A stretch of DNA of 61,402 nucleotides, taken from assembly GCA_015206945.1 (NCBI GenBank), contig JADEXV010000014.1:1-61402 (forward strand), in the 5' to 3' direction. Origin of the DNA: Nostocales cyanobacterium LEGE 12452. Lineage in GTDB: Bacteria > Cyanobacteriota > Cyanobacteriia > Cyanobacteriales > Nostocaceae. Positions 1 to 8,788 of this stretch are shown here, piece after piece (within the stretch, counting starts at the first letter, position 1; every line of letters starts with the position of its first letter). Under the pieces are notes generated by a model. The model did not search any database and had not been told where the DNA came from. It was given only the letters and a program-made list of their open reading frames with translations. Made by a program: the position numbers and the translations under genes.

Positions 1-992
1 CCTCTGCCCCTCTGCCTCTCTACCCCTCTGCTTCTTCCCAATCCCTACACTTTGAAGTCGAAGATACTGGACGGGGAATAGCACCAGAAGAAATGAATAA
101 CCTATTTCAGCCTTTTGTCCAGACAACAAGCGGTATTCAAACTAAAGAGGGAACTGGACTCGGACTGACTATCAGCCGTCAATTTGTGCGGTTGCTGGGA
201 GGCGATATTCACTTAACGAGTAGCGTTGGACAAGGGTCTACTTTTAGCTTTGACATTCAAGTGAATTTAGCCGCAGCTTTGAAAGCTACACCAAAATTAA
301 GTAAGGGACGCGTACTCAAGCTGGCAGAAAACCAACCTGCTTACCGTATTCTGGTAGTAGATGACCGCAAAGAAAACCGCGATCTAATTGTGCAACTTCT
401 TGGTAGCATTGGTTTTGAAATCGAAGCTGCGACTAATGGACAAGAAGCGATCGCTATTTGGCAAACCTGGCAACCTCATCTAATTTGGATGGATATGCGG
501 ATGCCTGTCATAAACGGCTACGATGCAACTAAAGAGATTAGAGCCAGGGAAAAAAATACAACTACAAATTTCCACACCGTAATTATTGCCCTAACTGCCA
601 GTGCTTTTGAAGAACAACAGGCAAGTATCTTAGCCGCAGGTTGTGATGACTTGGTTCGTAAGCCATTCCGAGAGCAAGTGATTTTTGAAAAGATCGCTGA
701 ATATTTGCAAGTACGTTATATATGTGCAGAAGAAAGCAATGAAGATGCAACAGACAACAATCTAGAGAATACTCAATCTACTATCTTGGATCTTCGCTCT
801 GCAATTACCATTATGCCTGATCAATGGCTAATAGAACTGAATCAAGCAGCCGTTGAAGTCGATGCAGAAAGGATTTTGCAACTAATTGAGCAAATTCCCC
901 AAACTCATTCTACTTTGGCAGAAAAATTGGCAAATTTAGTCCGCAACTTTTGCTTCGATGAAATTATCGACTTAACTGAGGAAAATATCTAA
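1..992 (+). CDS. hybrid histidine kinase, C-terminal part (5' end outside window)
   Basis: The reading frame is open to the left edge (first full codon at base 3), so the gene starts outside the window. What remains is the ATP-binding core of a histidine kinase followed by a receiver domain. The G1 box reads EDTGRGIAP and the G2 box GTGLGLTISRQF. The receiver follows, with its acidic pair in LVVDDRKEN, the phospho-acceptor Asp in WMDMRMP, the conserved Thr in ALTASAF and Lys in RKPFRE. About 85 residues of charged tail come last and have no clear Hpt motif. The likely role is a cytoplasmic or membrane-anchored phosphorelay sensor; the input domains are not visible. Just before the G1 box the frame crosses a CCCCTCTGCC-type low-complexity run (bases 1-33), giving an S/P/L-rich loop. 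The next gene starts 2 bases after the stop. Confidence 0.93.
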   Translation, partial: SAPLPLYPSASSQSLHFEVEDTGRGIAPEEMNNLFQPFVQTTSGIQTKEGTGLGLTISRQFVRLLGGDIHLTSSVGQGSTFSFDIQVNLAAALKATPKLSKGRVLKLAENQPAYRILVVDDRKENRDLIVQLLGSIGFEIEAATNGQEAIAIWQTWQPHLIWMDMRMPVINGYDATKEIRAREKNTTTNFHTVIIALTASAFEEQQASILAAGCDDLVRKPFREQVIFEKIAEYLQVRYICAEESNEDATDNNLENTQSTILDLRSAITIMPDQWLIELNQAAVEVDAERILQLIEQIPQTHSTLAEKLANLVRNFCFDEIIDLTEENI

Positions 993-994
993 TT

Positions 995-1540
995 ATGAAT
1001 AGCAAAACTAAATTCTTGACTTTTGTCACCGTAATACTAACAGTTTCTTCTTTGACTATTAGCACAGTTGTCGCAAAGGCGAAACTAACGAATCAGTCAA
1101 AACTGTTTATTAACGCTATTGGCACAGTACAAGTTGGCATGACTGTCCCTCAAGCAGCAAAGGCTGCTGGTACTAAGCTAGTGGGCGATGCACCAAATAA
1201 TAATTGCTATTATGTTAAGCCAGAAAATGAACCCAAAAATGTTTCGTTCATGGTGACAAAAGGCCGGATTTCTAGAGTAGATGTGAGGCAAAATAATCAG
1301 ATTACTACCTTCAAAGGTGCAAAAATTGGCGACGCCGAAGCGCAAATCAAGTCTCTTTACCCAGGACAAATTCAAGTCACACCTCATAAATATGTCCAAA
1401 ACGGACATTACCTAACTTTTGTCCCGAAAGACCGTAGCGATCGCAACTATCGTTTAGTCTTCGAGACTGATGGTAAACTTGTCACTGAGTTCAGAGCGGG
1501 TAAATTGCCAGAAGTCGAATATGTTGAGGGCTGTTCTTAA
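995..1540 (+). CDS. secreted hypothetical protein
   Basis: 181 residues. A hydrophobic N-terminal segment (about residues 7-27, ending near VVAKA) looks like a signal peptide, so the mature protein is probably periplasmic or outer-membrane associated. The body has two similar units, IGTVQVGMTVPQAAKAAG and AKIGDAEAQIKSLYP. These resemble the paired short helix-strand repeats of small BLIP/SmpA-like periplasmic proteins, but that likeness is only suggestive. Two Cys, one in the NNNCYYV stretch and one at the C terminus, could form a disulfide. The ATG lies 2 bases after the kinase stop codon, so it is probably co-transcribed with the kinase and may respond to the same signal. I do not recognise a function. 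Confidence 0.75.
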   Translation: MNSKTKFLTFVTVILTVSSLTISTVVAKAKLTNQSKLFINAIGTVQVGMTVPQAAKAAGTKLVGDAPNNNCYYVKPENEPKNVSFMVTKGRISRVDVRQNNQITTFKGAKIGDAEAQIKSLYPGQIQVTPHKYVQNGHYLTFVPKDRSDRNYRLVFETDGKLVTEFRAGKLPEVEYVEGCS

Positions 1541-1673
1541 TTTGGCGCTGCGGGAGATGTCTAATGAACTGTTCGATCTACTGATTAAGAAGAATTTGCA
1601 AACATCAATTAGCAAATGCACATTTAGGGGATGATATAAAATGTCCTCTTCCTTGTCATAATTCAGGAGCTTT

Positions 1674-2303
1674 ATGACGATCAAATCTTCAAATTTATTT
1701 TTAGCAGTAGCACTGGCGATCGCTTCTTTAAGTTTTCCCCTATCTGTCAAAGCCGATACCGTGAATGCCCGTTGCGATGTATTCCCAAAAGGAGAAAAGC
1801 GCGCCACATCTTCTGGTCCCTGTACCTTTTCTCAACGGCAGGGTGCGGTTAGCATTCAACTGGAAAATGGTAATAGCTATGACCTGCTCCCTTCGGGTAA
1901 TCGACCCGGCAATTATCGCGATCAAAATGGTGGTGCTGCCTATCGACAAGCTGGACTTGGTGATCGAGGACAGATTTATCGCCTCGCCAATGAGTCGATT
2001 TTTGTTTATTGGGATACATCTGCCAATGGACAAAACTCAGGTAACAGAAATCGTGGGGCTGCTGCTAGGCGTCAACCTGAAGCAGGTACTACCGTCTCTC
2101 GGTTGAGTGATTTAGTGGGGGCAAGGGCAGGGCAGGCAGAAAACACAGTGAAAAAACGGGGCTATCGATGGGTCAAGAGTGATGATTCGGGCTACAGCTA
2201 CTGGCTAGAAGACAGAACTAACTACTGTGTAACAATCCAAACAGACCAAGGACGCTACCAATCGATTGTTTACACAGGGGGTGCAGAGGATTGTAAGAAA
2301 TAG
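1674..2303 (+). CDS. secreted hypothetical protein
   Basis: 209 residues with a clear signal peptide (MTIKSSNLFLAVALAIASL, cleavage probably after VKA near residue 27). The mature part has an N-terminal Cys pair (ARCDVF...GPCTF) in a small beta-rich domain that continues to about residue 110. A linker rich in N, G and R follows (about 113-135). The C-terminal segment SRLSDLVGARAGQAENTVKKRGY...DRTNYCVTIQT resembles a repeat seen in cyanobacterial periplasmic proteins. AGGAG sits just upstream of the ATG (ttcAGGAGctttATG), which supports this start. The gene stands alone between the kinase cluster and the convergent MscS gene. Function unknown; export is the only firm inference. Confidence 0.78.
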   Translation: MTIKSSNLFLAVALAIASLSFPLSVKADTVNARCDVFPKGEKRATSSGPCTFSQRQGAVSIQLENGNSYDLLPSGNRPGNYRDQNGGAAYRQAGLGDRGQIYRLANESIFVYWDTSANGQNSGNRNRGAAARRQPEAGTTVSRLSDLVGARAGQAENTVKKRGYRWVKSDDSGYSYWLEDRTNYCVTIQTDQGRYQSIVYTGGAEDCKK

Positions 2304-2445
2304 TTGCTATCTGGACAAACAATCCAATTCAGAGGGTACTGAGAGGATGTATTAAAAGCTAGCCGAGAAACCTGAAACTCGCATTCCTTGTCCAGCAAAA
2401 GGTTTTAACGGTTCTGGAAAGTTATTCGTTTCCAGCTGACAATCC

Positions 2446-4206
2446 TCAATTTGCATTCATCTGAATATTGTTGGCTTCAAAAGCTTGCCGTACCCGTAGA
2501 CGGAACTCTCGCCCAACACTCCATTGTTCCATAGGTGCGGTTTTAATCCAGACGCGCACTGACATACCTGTATGGGATAGGTCATCAATCCCCAACACTT
2601 GGGGCGATTCTGGCAGGCGATCGCGCCATTCTACTTCGCTATACAATTGTTTGCATACTTGCTTGAGAATCTCTAAAACCTGCTTGGGGTCGTTTTCATA
2701 CGCCACTACAATAGAAAAGTCTACCCGCGACCAGAGACGGGTTAGATTGCTGACATTCATGATATTGCTATTGGGAATGGTAATTAATTTACCTTCGCTA
2801 TTACGTAGTTGAGTTACCCGCAGGTTGAGATTTTCCACCAATCCGCTTTTATCTGCGATCTCAATTACATCTCCCACAGCAAATTGATCCTCCATCAAAA
2901 TCAAACAGCCATTGACCAAATCTTTAATCAGACTTTGGGAACCAAGAGAAATTGCGATACCGATCACAGCGCCCCCTGCCAAAATTGAACTGGTAGGCAC
3001 ATTAAATATTTTTAGAAAATCCAAGATACCGAAGGTGATCAAAACAAAAGTGATTAATCCTTTGAGTGCCCCGGCAACTGTTGCAGCTCGTAGCGCAATC
3101 CGTTGAGTTTCACTCAAAGGGAGAGAGGAATGGGTTGTCCAGACATCAGTGAGGCGGTCAATTAAAATTTTGCCGATCCGAATAACAAGAGTGATGAAAA
3201 ACCAAATAATCAGTAGTGCCAGGGGCCTAGCTAAAGCGTCCGTCGACCATCTCATCAGGTAGGGGACGCGATACATGATGACCGCAATCCCGATGTACCA
3301 CATCAAAATAAATGCCCAAAACAGTAGCCATGTGAGCAGAGAATAGATCCCCAGTTGGTGCTTGAGGCTAAACTGTCGCCGGATCGTGTCTAGAAACTGC
3401 GATCGCTGATGGGCAGTGTCTGCGTCTGTTTTCTTTTCGCTGGTGTCTATTGTGTGAATAGTTGTGGATGTTTCTGCCTCAGCTCGCTTGACCACACCCT
3501 GTTTTACCGCAGCTATCTGCTCTTCATGGCGAACTTGCAATGCTGTCTGTTTGCGAATTAAAGTTTGCCGCAGTAACCACAACACAACACTCCCCAACAC
3601 TAAGCCGATGCTGATTTGCAGTGCCTGTCCAATTCGTTGCCACAATACCTGATGCGAGAAGAGTCTATTAATGCGTTCTACTTCTGCTTGTAATATTTTT
3701 TGCCACTCCTGCGCCAATTCCTCCCGATTTTTCCCGTGGTAGTCAGCATCTGGCTCTGTTACAGTCACCAGCCTTAAAGGACGGGTTGTTTGATCGTCAC
3801 TGAGCTGGAGGATTAAATCCTGATTCAGAATGGCAATAGAAACCAGAGGAGTTTGTTTAGCTTTGTTAGTTCGGTTGAGCGCTCGCATCAGCCGTTGCGT
3901 TATTTCTTCAGCACGTACCTCTACTGGAAGAGATCCATCTGGCGGTTGGCTACGATTAAAAACAGTGGGAGAGACAATCTCAAACAATAAGCTTCTGTCT
4001 AGGGGTGAATACACAGACGCAATTTCATACATACCGAGACGGGTAACACCATTAGGTGGTTTGTGTGGATCGTTGGAGGCTGCGGTAGGTAAGGAAGGTA
4101 GTTGACTATGAGCGATCGCACTCCAACCAAGCACCATTGCGATCGTCATCACACTGACTAGCACAAATCGAATTATCGAATGGAGGAAGCGATTAAATAG
4201 AAACAT
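2446..4206 (-). CDS. mechanosensitive ion channel, MscS family
   Basis: A small-conductance mechanosensitive channel protein that would release solutes when membrane tension rises after osmotic downshock. The N terminus (MFLFNRFLHSIIRFVLVSVMT onward) is a signal peptide or first TM helix, followed by a periplasmic domain of about 150 residues and several TM helices. The pore-lining TM3 and beta domain are unmistakable: LAGGAVIGIAISLGSQSLIK, then the DQFAVGDVIEI motif and IPNSNIMNVSNLTR. At about 586 residues it is much larger than E. coli MscS and fits the long cyanobacterial type with an extra periplasmic domain. I chose the Met at 4206, which puts the hydrophobic segment at the N terminus; an upstream in-frame ATG at 4251 is possible. 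Confidence 0.9.
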   Translation of the reverse strand: MFLFNRFLHSIIRFVLVSVMTIAMVLGWSAIAHSQLPSLPTAASNDPHKPPNGVTRLGMYEIASVYSPLDRSLLFEIVSPTVFNRSQPPDGSLPVEVRAEEITQRLMRALNRTNKAKQTPLVSIAILNQDLILQLSDDQTTRPLRLVTVTEPDADYHGKNREELAQEWQKILQAEVERINRLFSHQVLWQRIGQALQISIGLVLGSVVLWLLRQTLIRKQTALQVRHEEQIAAVKQGVVKRAEAETSTTIHTIDTSEKKTDADTAHQRSQFLDTIRRQFSLKHQLGIYSLLTWLLFWAFILMWYIGIAVIMYRVPYLMRWSTDALARPLALLIIWFFITLVIRIGKILIDRLTDVWTTHSSLPLSETQRIALRAATVAGALKGLITFVLITFGILDFLKIFNVPTSSILAGGAVIGIAISLGSQSLIKDLVNGCLILMEDQFAVGDVIEIADKSGLVENLNLRVTQLRNSEGKLITIPNSNIMNVSNLTRLWSRVDFSIVVAYENDPKQVLEILKQVCKQLYSEVEWRDRLPESPQVLGIDDLSHTGMSVRVWIKTAPMEQWSVGREFRLRVRQAFEANNIQMNAN

Positions 4207-4400
4207 AATATATGGGAAAGTGATTGAATAACTGATATTAATGTTGGTCATCGTCCAACTTTAATTTTCTATAATCAATTAATTTTAGAGATTTTATAGT
4301 TTATTAGAAAAAAATCTGGCAATCGCATCCTATACAAAAGCTCTAGAATCCAAAAATGGCATTTTTTTTGAAATCTTAGTTAATATTTTGACAATTTTAA

Positions 4401-4498
4401 CCCTTCATCCCCCAACCCCTTCTCCCAAAATTGGGAGAAGGGGAAGCAATTTCAAAGTCCCTCTCCCAAGCTTGGGAGAGGGATTTAGGGTGAGGGCT
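4401..4498. repeat. interspersed inverted repeat (CCCAACCCCTTCTCCC type)
   Basis: Intergenic palindromic element. One arm reads CCCAACCCCTTCTCCC, then AAAATTGGGAGAAGGGG. A second hairpin (CCCTCTCCCAAGCTTGGGAGAGGG) follows and ends in TTAGGGTGAGGGCT. This class of repeat is scattered through many filamentous cyanobacterial genomes. It lies between the MscS gene and the PAP2 phosphatase and may stop transcription from the minus-strand phosphatase gene. Confidence 0.7.
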
Positions 4499-4502
4499 GA
4501 TA

Positions 4503-5270
4503 TTACTCCTCATTTATCGACTTTATTTCTTCTGGGAGTAAGGTAGTTTCATCTTTAGGACGTTCGCCATCTCCGGATTTGGCTATAGTTCTATACGGTT
4601 TGATAATTAGACTGACACCAATTGTCCAACCTAATGCAACCGTCCAACCTGCGAGAATGTCACTAGGAAAATGAACCCCCAGATAGAGACGACACCACGC
4701 GATCGCGATGATGTATAAGCTGCCGAATATGAGAACCAACCAGCGCCAAGAGGTAGCCCAAGTTAAGAACACCAAAATTGCTACCAGCGTTACGCTCGTC
4801 ATTGCATGAGCGCTGGGAAATGCAAAACTAGACTCAGGTGCAATGGACTGCCACAATTGTGGACGCACTCGATGCATTAATTGTTTTGCTGTGCGGTTGA
4901 TGATGACGCTTCCTGCTGAGGCGGTGAGTAAATAAGCTAGCGATCGCCAGCGTTTTTGAAGTAGCAGCATCAGTGCGATCGCCCCCAAAATCAGCATCGC
5001 CGTCCAAGGCAACCCAATTGTAGCTAGGGTGACAGCTAAAACATCTAACTGTGGGTTTGTGGTAGAATGAACTGCTAACAGAATCGGCACATCCCACGGA
5101 AAGCCCGCTTGATTCTCCCATACCCTCACTGTCAGGATTTCAAATATCTGCAAAGGTAAATAGACTCCGATCAAAAGGAGTAAGAGCGATCGCCAACGAG
5201 CAACCAACAGTTTTTTGAGAAAATCAAGCGGCGATTGACTCTCTTTATTGATTTGTTTCTCTTTTTCCAT
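4503..5270 (-). CDS. PAP2-family membrane phosphatase
   Basis: 255-residue integral membrane protein with the three signature motifs of the phosphatidic acid phosphatase type 2 / haloperoxidase superfamily: K129-x6-RP (KQLMHRVRP), PSAH at 152-155, and a third motif CRLYLGVHFPSD at 193-204 that supplies the nucleophilic His200 and Asp204. The usual Ser of the third motif (SRxxxxxHFxxD) is Cys here. About six TM helices are visible. It probably dephosphorylates a lipid phosphate such as phosphatidate or undecaprenyl diphosphate on the outer face of the plasma membrane; the substrate cannot be told from sequence. The gene downstream on the same strand is MscS. Confidence 0.9.
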   Translation of the reverse strand: MEKEKQINKESQSPLDFLKKLLVARWRSLLLLLIGVYLPLQIFEILTVRVWENQAGFPWDVPILLAVHSTTNPQLDVLAVTLATIGLPWTAMLILGAIALMLLLQKRWRSLAYLLTASAGSVIINRTAKQLMHRVRPQLWQSIAPESSFAFPSAHAMTSVTLVAILVFLTWATSWRWLVLIFGSLYIIAIAWCRLYLGVHFPSDILAGWTVALGWTIGVSLIIKPYRTIAKSGDGERPKDETTLLPEEIKSINEE

Positions 5271-5305
5271 ATCTAAATTAAAAAGGCGATCGACGACTTC
5301 ACTGA

Positions 5306-6547
5306 TTACAAATTACTGGAAACTTGAGAAGTTCCACAATGTTTACAGTACGACAAATGCTTATAAGTAAGATTATGACAGTTCTGGCATTCTATGTACT
5401 GATAATAACCGCAGTGTGGACAGTAAGTATCAAGATGTCGAATTTTCTTAGCACAATTGACACATCGTGATTTTTGAACTCTGCTAGCTGCTTGGACTTT
5501 AGCGTTAAAGACAAATTTTTGAAAAAACTGGATGATTCCAAAACCAATAACTGGAATCAGTAAGATATAAACATAATTTATCAGGAAAAGTAAACCACCA
5601 AAAAGGGCGCTAATTATATCAAATAAAAATTTAAATATTGCACCTATTTGTAGAAATTCAAATACTTTAACGATTAATGGGATAAAAAAGATAACTAGCA
5701 AATGCCAGCTAATTAACGAAACGAGTCCATATCCTCTTCTTTGGGCGAATTTGTGAACTGATAAGGCAATGAGAATCAGTGGTAAAAGAAAGAGAGACTG
5801 AAAACCAAGTTGGATACTTGGATACCAAAATGATGCCTGCTGATAGCCTTTGTCAACTTCTTGGAATCGATTGTCATCTTTCAGAAACGCTATAAAACTA
5901 ATACTTTCCGGTTTGCCAAGTAGTTCATTTTTAAGAGTAGAATTTTCTTGTTGAAGAGTAGAAATTTGACGATTATTTTCTTCTAATGCCTGTTTAGCTT
6001 TTTCGGCACTAACTTGATTAATTGATTGTTCGCGCCTCTGTCCGGCAATTTTTTCTAATAGCGTTGAGTCATACTGAGATTTAATAGTGCTATTGGTTTG
6101 TTGAAGTCTACTAATTTTTGCTTGTTTTTGATCGATAGTTCTAATAATTTGCTGCTTTTCAGGATTGTTAATCTTATCTTTGTAATCGGCATATTGTAAA
6201 CAAGTTTGAGAAACCTTACCTAGATGTCCTGCTTCGGCTTGTTGATAGTTGCGCCGAAAACTGAGTTGATTGTTTGTGTAAGATGGCAATGAAAGTCTAA
6301 CAATTTCATAGTCTTTATCTTTAGTGGTTTTCGCCCGGTAATTTTGCCACTCTGAATAACATGGATAAGCCTCAGTCGGGCTGATATGCCATCTGCTAAT
6401 ATCATCGAGTCCGGTAAAAACATTAATTAAGATAAAAATATCAACTATAATAATGACAATCAAACTTACTTTATTGAGTGGTTCGTTGTTGATTGTTCTT
6501 GAATTACTAAAAAATTGACTCAAAATTCGGCGAATTCTGGCAAACAT
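5306..6547 (-). CDS. membrane protein with coiled coil and double zinc ribbon
   Basis: 413 residues, unfamiliar overall. There is a TM helix at about 25-45, then an extracytoplasmic or cytoplasmic region containing a long coiled coil (about 130-205, with QQTNSTIKSQ and LQQENSTLKN repeats). Several TM helices follow (about 245-345). The C-terminal double zinc ribbon is clear: CVNCAKKIRHLDTYCPHCG followed by CQNCHNLTYKHLSYCKHCG, giving two four-Cys sites. Zinc ribbons of this type usually mediate protein contacts. The neighbour downstream on the same strand is the PAP2 gene, 35 bases away. No enzymatic motif is visible. Confidence 0.8.
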   Translation of the reverse strand: MFARIRRILSQFFSNSRTINNEPLNKVSLIVIIIVDIFILINVFTGLDDISRWHISPTEAYPCYSEWQNYRAKTTKDKDYEIVRLSLPSYTNNQLSFRRNYQQAEAGHLGKVSQTCLQYADYKDKINNPEKQQIIRTIDQKQAKISRLQQTNSTIKSQYDSTLLEKIAGQRREQSINQVSAEKAKQALEENNRQISTLQQENSTLKNELLGKPESISFIAFLKDDNRFQEVDKGYQQASFWYPSIQLGFQSLFLLPLILIALSVHKFAQRRGYGLVSLISWHLLVIFFIPLIVKVFEFLQIGAIFKFLFDIISALFGGLLFLINYVYILLIPVIGFGIIQFFQKFVFNAKVQAASRVQKSRCVNCAKKIRHLDTYCPHCGYYQYIECQNCHNLTYKHLSYCKHCGTSQVSSNL

Positions 6548-6780
6548 ATTGTCTTTTAAATAAATGTAAATTTAATCCGCATCAATTCTATCCGATCGCT
6601 AGTGAATAGCTAGACAAAAATACATCTACCGATCTGAAGATTTGTTAACTACTGACGAAAAACAAAATCCCCGACAACTTTTACGAAGTCAGAGATTTGT
6701 AGTTTTCAATTTTCACAAATCAGGCTACGGTCAAAAATATCATGACTTTCATCTGAAATTGACACAGTTGATGGCTGTGC

Positions 6781-6905
6781 CAATACGGTTCGCTTAAAGG
6801 GCAAAGGGAAAAGGGGAAAGGTTTTCAATACATCCTTTACCCTTTACCCCTTACCCTTTCCCCAGACCACAAGGAAAGTGAAAAATGCTTATCCGAACCG
6901 TATTG
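6781..6905. mobile_element. miniature inverted-repeat element with target duplication
   Basis: 125 bp. Perfect 12-bp terminal inverted repeats (CAATACGGTTCG at 6781-6792, CGAACCGTATTG at 6894-6905) are flanked by a perfect 10-bp direct repeat ATGGCTGTGC (6771-6780 and 6906-6915). The interior is low complexity, with purine-rich AAAGGGAAAAGGGGAAAGG facing CCTTTACCCTTTACCCC, so the whole element can fold back. It carries no gene. It is an unoccupied-by-transposase (MITE-type) insertion that must have been mobilised in trans. Confidence 0.85.
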
Positions 6906-6939
6906 ATGGCTGTGCAACTCTATTTAATACCGCTAAGTT

Positions 6940-7015
6940 TAAAAATATTCGTAGGTTGGGTTGAGCAATAGCGAAACCCAACAAACCCCTAACGTTCCTC
7001 AACCCAACCTACATA
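6940..7015. repeat. interspersed inverted repeat (GTAGGTTGGGTTGAGC type)
   Basis: GTAGGTTGGGTTGAG at about 6951-6965 faces CTCAACCCAACCTAC at about 6998-7012. This is a well-known type of dispersed cyanobacterial palindrome. It sits directly downstream of the peroxiredoxin gene stop (minus strand), where it could act as a transcript end. Confidence 0.75.
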
Positions 7016-7025
7016 TTTCTGAAAC

Positions 7026-7760
7026 CTATTTAGCAGCGAAGTAGGCTTCTAATGCCTCAGAACCACCAATTAATTTACCATCGATAAATACTTGGGGAAC
7101 TGTTGTCGCACCCGCAACTGCTTTTAACGACCGTGTGGTGATATCCTTACCCAAGGTAATTTCTTCATAGTTGATACCATGTTCCTTAAGCATCGCCTTA
7201 GCACGGGCACAGTAAGGACAACCCACTTTCGCAAATAGGGAAACTACTTCGGGCTTAACTGCTTGGGGATTGATGTATCTGAGCATTGTCTCAGCATCCG
7301 ACACCTTAAAGGGATCTCCTGGCTCGTCTGGTTCAATAAACATTTGGTTAATTACACCATCTCTCACCAGCATAGAATAACGCCACGATCGCTTCCCAAA
7401 TCCCAGGTCTGATTTATCTACCAATAAACCCATACCTTCAGTAAATTCACCATTTCCATCAGGAATTAGTGTGATATTTTCTACTTCTTGATCCTTTGCC
7501 CATTCGTTCATCACAAAGGCATCATTAACAGAAATACAGATAATGTCATCGACACCATTCTCTTTGAAAACTGGAGCTAATTCGTTGTAGCCAGGAAGAT
7601 GAGTAGATGAACAAGTCGGAGTATAAGCACCCGGTAAAGAGAAGACAACTACTGTCTTATTAGCAAATAGCTCATCGGTTGTCACATCCACCCACTGGTT
7701 GTCCTTGCGAGTATGAAAAGTGACATTGGGTACTCTTTGTCCTCGGCGATTGGGTAACAT
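7026..7760 (-). CDS. peroxiredoxin-glutaredoxin fusion (Prx5-type hybrid)
   Basis: 244 residues joining two redox domains. Residues 1-165 form a Prx5/AhpC-TSA peroxiredoxin, with the peroxidatic Cys50 in GAYTPTC. Residues 171-244 form a glutaredoxin with active site CPYC (181-184) and the glutathione-binding TVPQVFIDG and GGSEAL motifs. Proteins of this design reduce hydroperoxides using glutathione directly, the Grx half recycling the Prx half. The protein is presumably cytosolic. The neighbourhood includes a glutathione peroxidase about 2 kb away on the same strand, suggesting a small thiol-peroxidase cluster. Domain order and length match the usual hybrid family. Confidence 0.96.
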   Translation of the reverse strand: MLPNRRGQRVPNVTFHTRKDNQWVDVTTDELFANKTVVVFSLPGAYTPTCSSTHLPGYNELAPVFKENGVDDIICISVNDAFVMNEWAKDQEVENITLIPDGNGEFTEGMGLLVDKSDLGFGKRSWRYSMLVRDGVINQMFIEPDEPGDPFKVSDAETMLRYINPQAVKPEVVSLFAKVGCPYCARAKAMLKEHGINYEEITLGKDITTRSLKAVAGATTVPQVFIDGKLIGGSEALEAYFAAK

Positions 7761-7837
7761 AGTTTTGCTTGCCTTTAGTAATCAATTCCAGTCATAACCT
7801 ATCATGGGAGAACTGGTACAATGTAACTATCAATCAG

Positions 7838-8767
7838 CTAAAAGATTTCATTAATGAATGGAGCGATCGCTGCTACAAACTCAGCGGTTGATTCATAGGG
7901 TAAAACATTACGCCCATTTATTTTTATACCTTGACTTTTAGGCAAACAAGCAAGATAGTGAGCCAAGCGTTCATCTGGGGTTTCTTTCTTATTGTCTTGG
8001 CTAATACTCGATGCAGTTTCGCCCATAACTGCTAATGTTGGTTGTTGAATCGAGGCAATAAAACTAGTATAATCATTTCGCCAAAACCCTGCTAAAAAAG
8101 AAAAGACTGCATGGCGAGTAGCAGGATTCTCTGCACCTGCAAGCAATGTATTTAACCACTCTGCATCCACAGCGCTTTCAGAAGCAAAGAGTTGACGAAT
8201 CGAAAAAGAACGTAAAAACTTTGGGGTGCGTGCATAGCGATAAAAAGCACTGCCAAAAGGCGAATCTAACACATTCCAAAGGAATTTTTCCTGCCATTCT
8301 GGTGGTTTATTTGTCATCAAAGCCCACGTTGGCGGCCCAGAAAGTACCAGTCCGGCAATTAAATTTGATTCCTTTTGGACTAATTGGATAGCAACTGGCA
8401 ATAAAGCACCTTGCACTACAAGAATAACAGGTTTTTGAACTACTGTTTGTAAAAAGCACTGCAACTGTTCTGCCCAATCACTAGGAGTGTAAGCTACATG
8501 GGGCATATCACTTTCACCACATCCTAGTAAATCAGGGTTATAAATTGAATTACGCTGACCTGAATTATACCACTCACGACAAAATCGCTGCCAAAATCGC
8601 CGCGACAATCCCACGCCAATCGGATGAATTAACAGTAAGGGAACGCTTTCAGATGTTGTATTAATTGGCTGATGCACTTCGTAGGCACAACGATAATTCT
8701 GCCAACTGTAAAACTGGCTAGGAGATGCTGTCAAATTGTTCGTGTTAGCTACAGCAGATGGTTGCAT
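7838..8767 (-). CDS. alpha/beta-hydrolase-fold protein, nucleophile apparently lost
   Basis: 309 residues. The alpha/beta-hydrolase fold is seen in the oxyanion-loop stretch LLLIHPIGVGLSRRFW, the strand YNPDLLGCGESDMP and the C-terminal LAVMGETASS strand. The nucleophile elbow (normally G-x-S-x-G) reads VVQGALLPVA, so the catalytic Ser is replaced by Gly. Either the protein is a non-hydrolytic member of the fold or the chemistry differs. Related cyanobacterial proteins appear to share this elbow as I recall them, but I cannot check. It lies between the Prx-Grx gene and the epimerase gene, same strand, 21 bases downstream of the latter, so the two may be one transcript. Confidence 0.82.
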   Translation of the reverse strand: MQPSAVANTNNLTASPSQFYSWQNYRCAYEVHQPINTTSESVPLLLIHPIGVGLSRRFWQRFCREWYNSGQRNSIYNPDLLGCGESDMPHVAYTPSDWAEQLQCFLQTVVQKPVILVVQGALLPVAIQLVQKESNLIAGLVLSGPPTWALMTNKPPEWQEKFLWNVLDSPFGSAFYRYARTPKFLRSFSIRQLFASESAVDAEWLNTLLAGAENPATRHAVFSFLAGFWRNDYTSFIASIQQPTLAVMGETASSISQDNKKETPDERLAHYLACLPKSQGIKINGRNVLPYESTAEFVAAIAPFINEIF

Positions 8768-8788
8768 AATTCCTAGTTTTAATACTTG

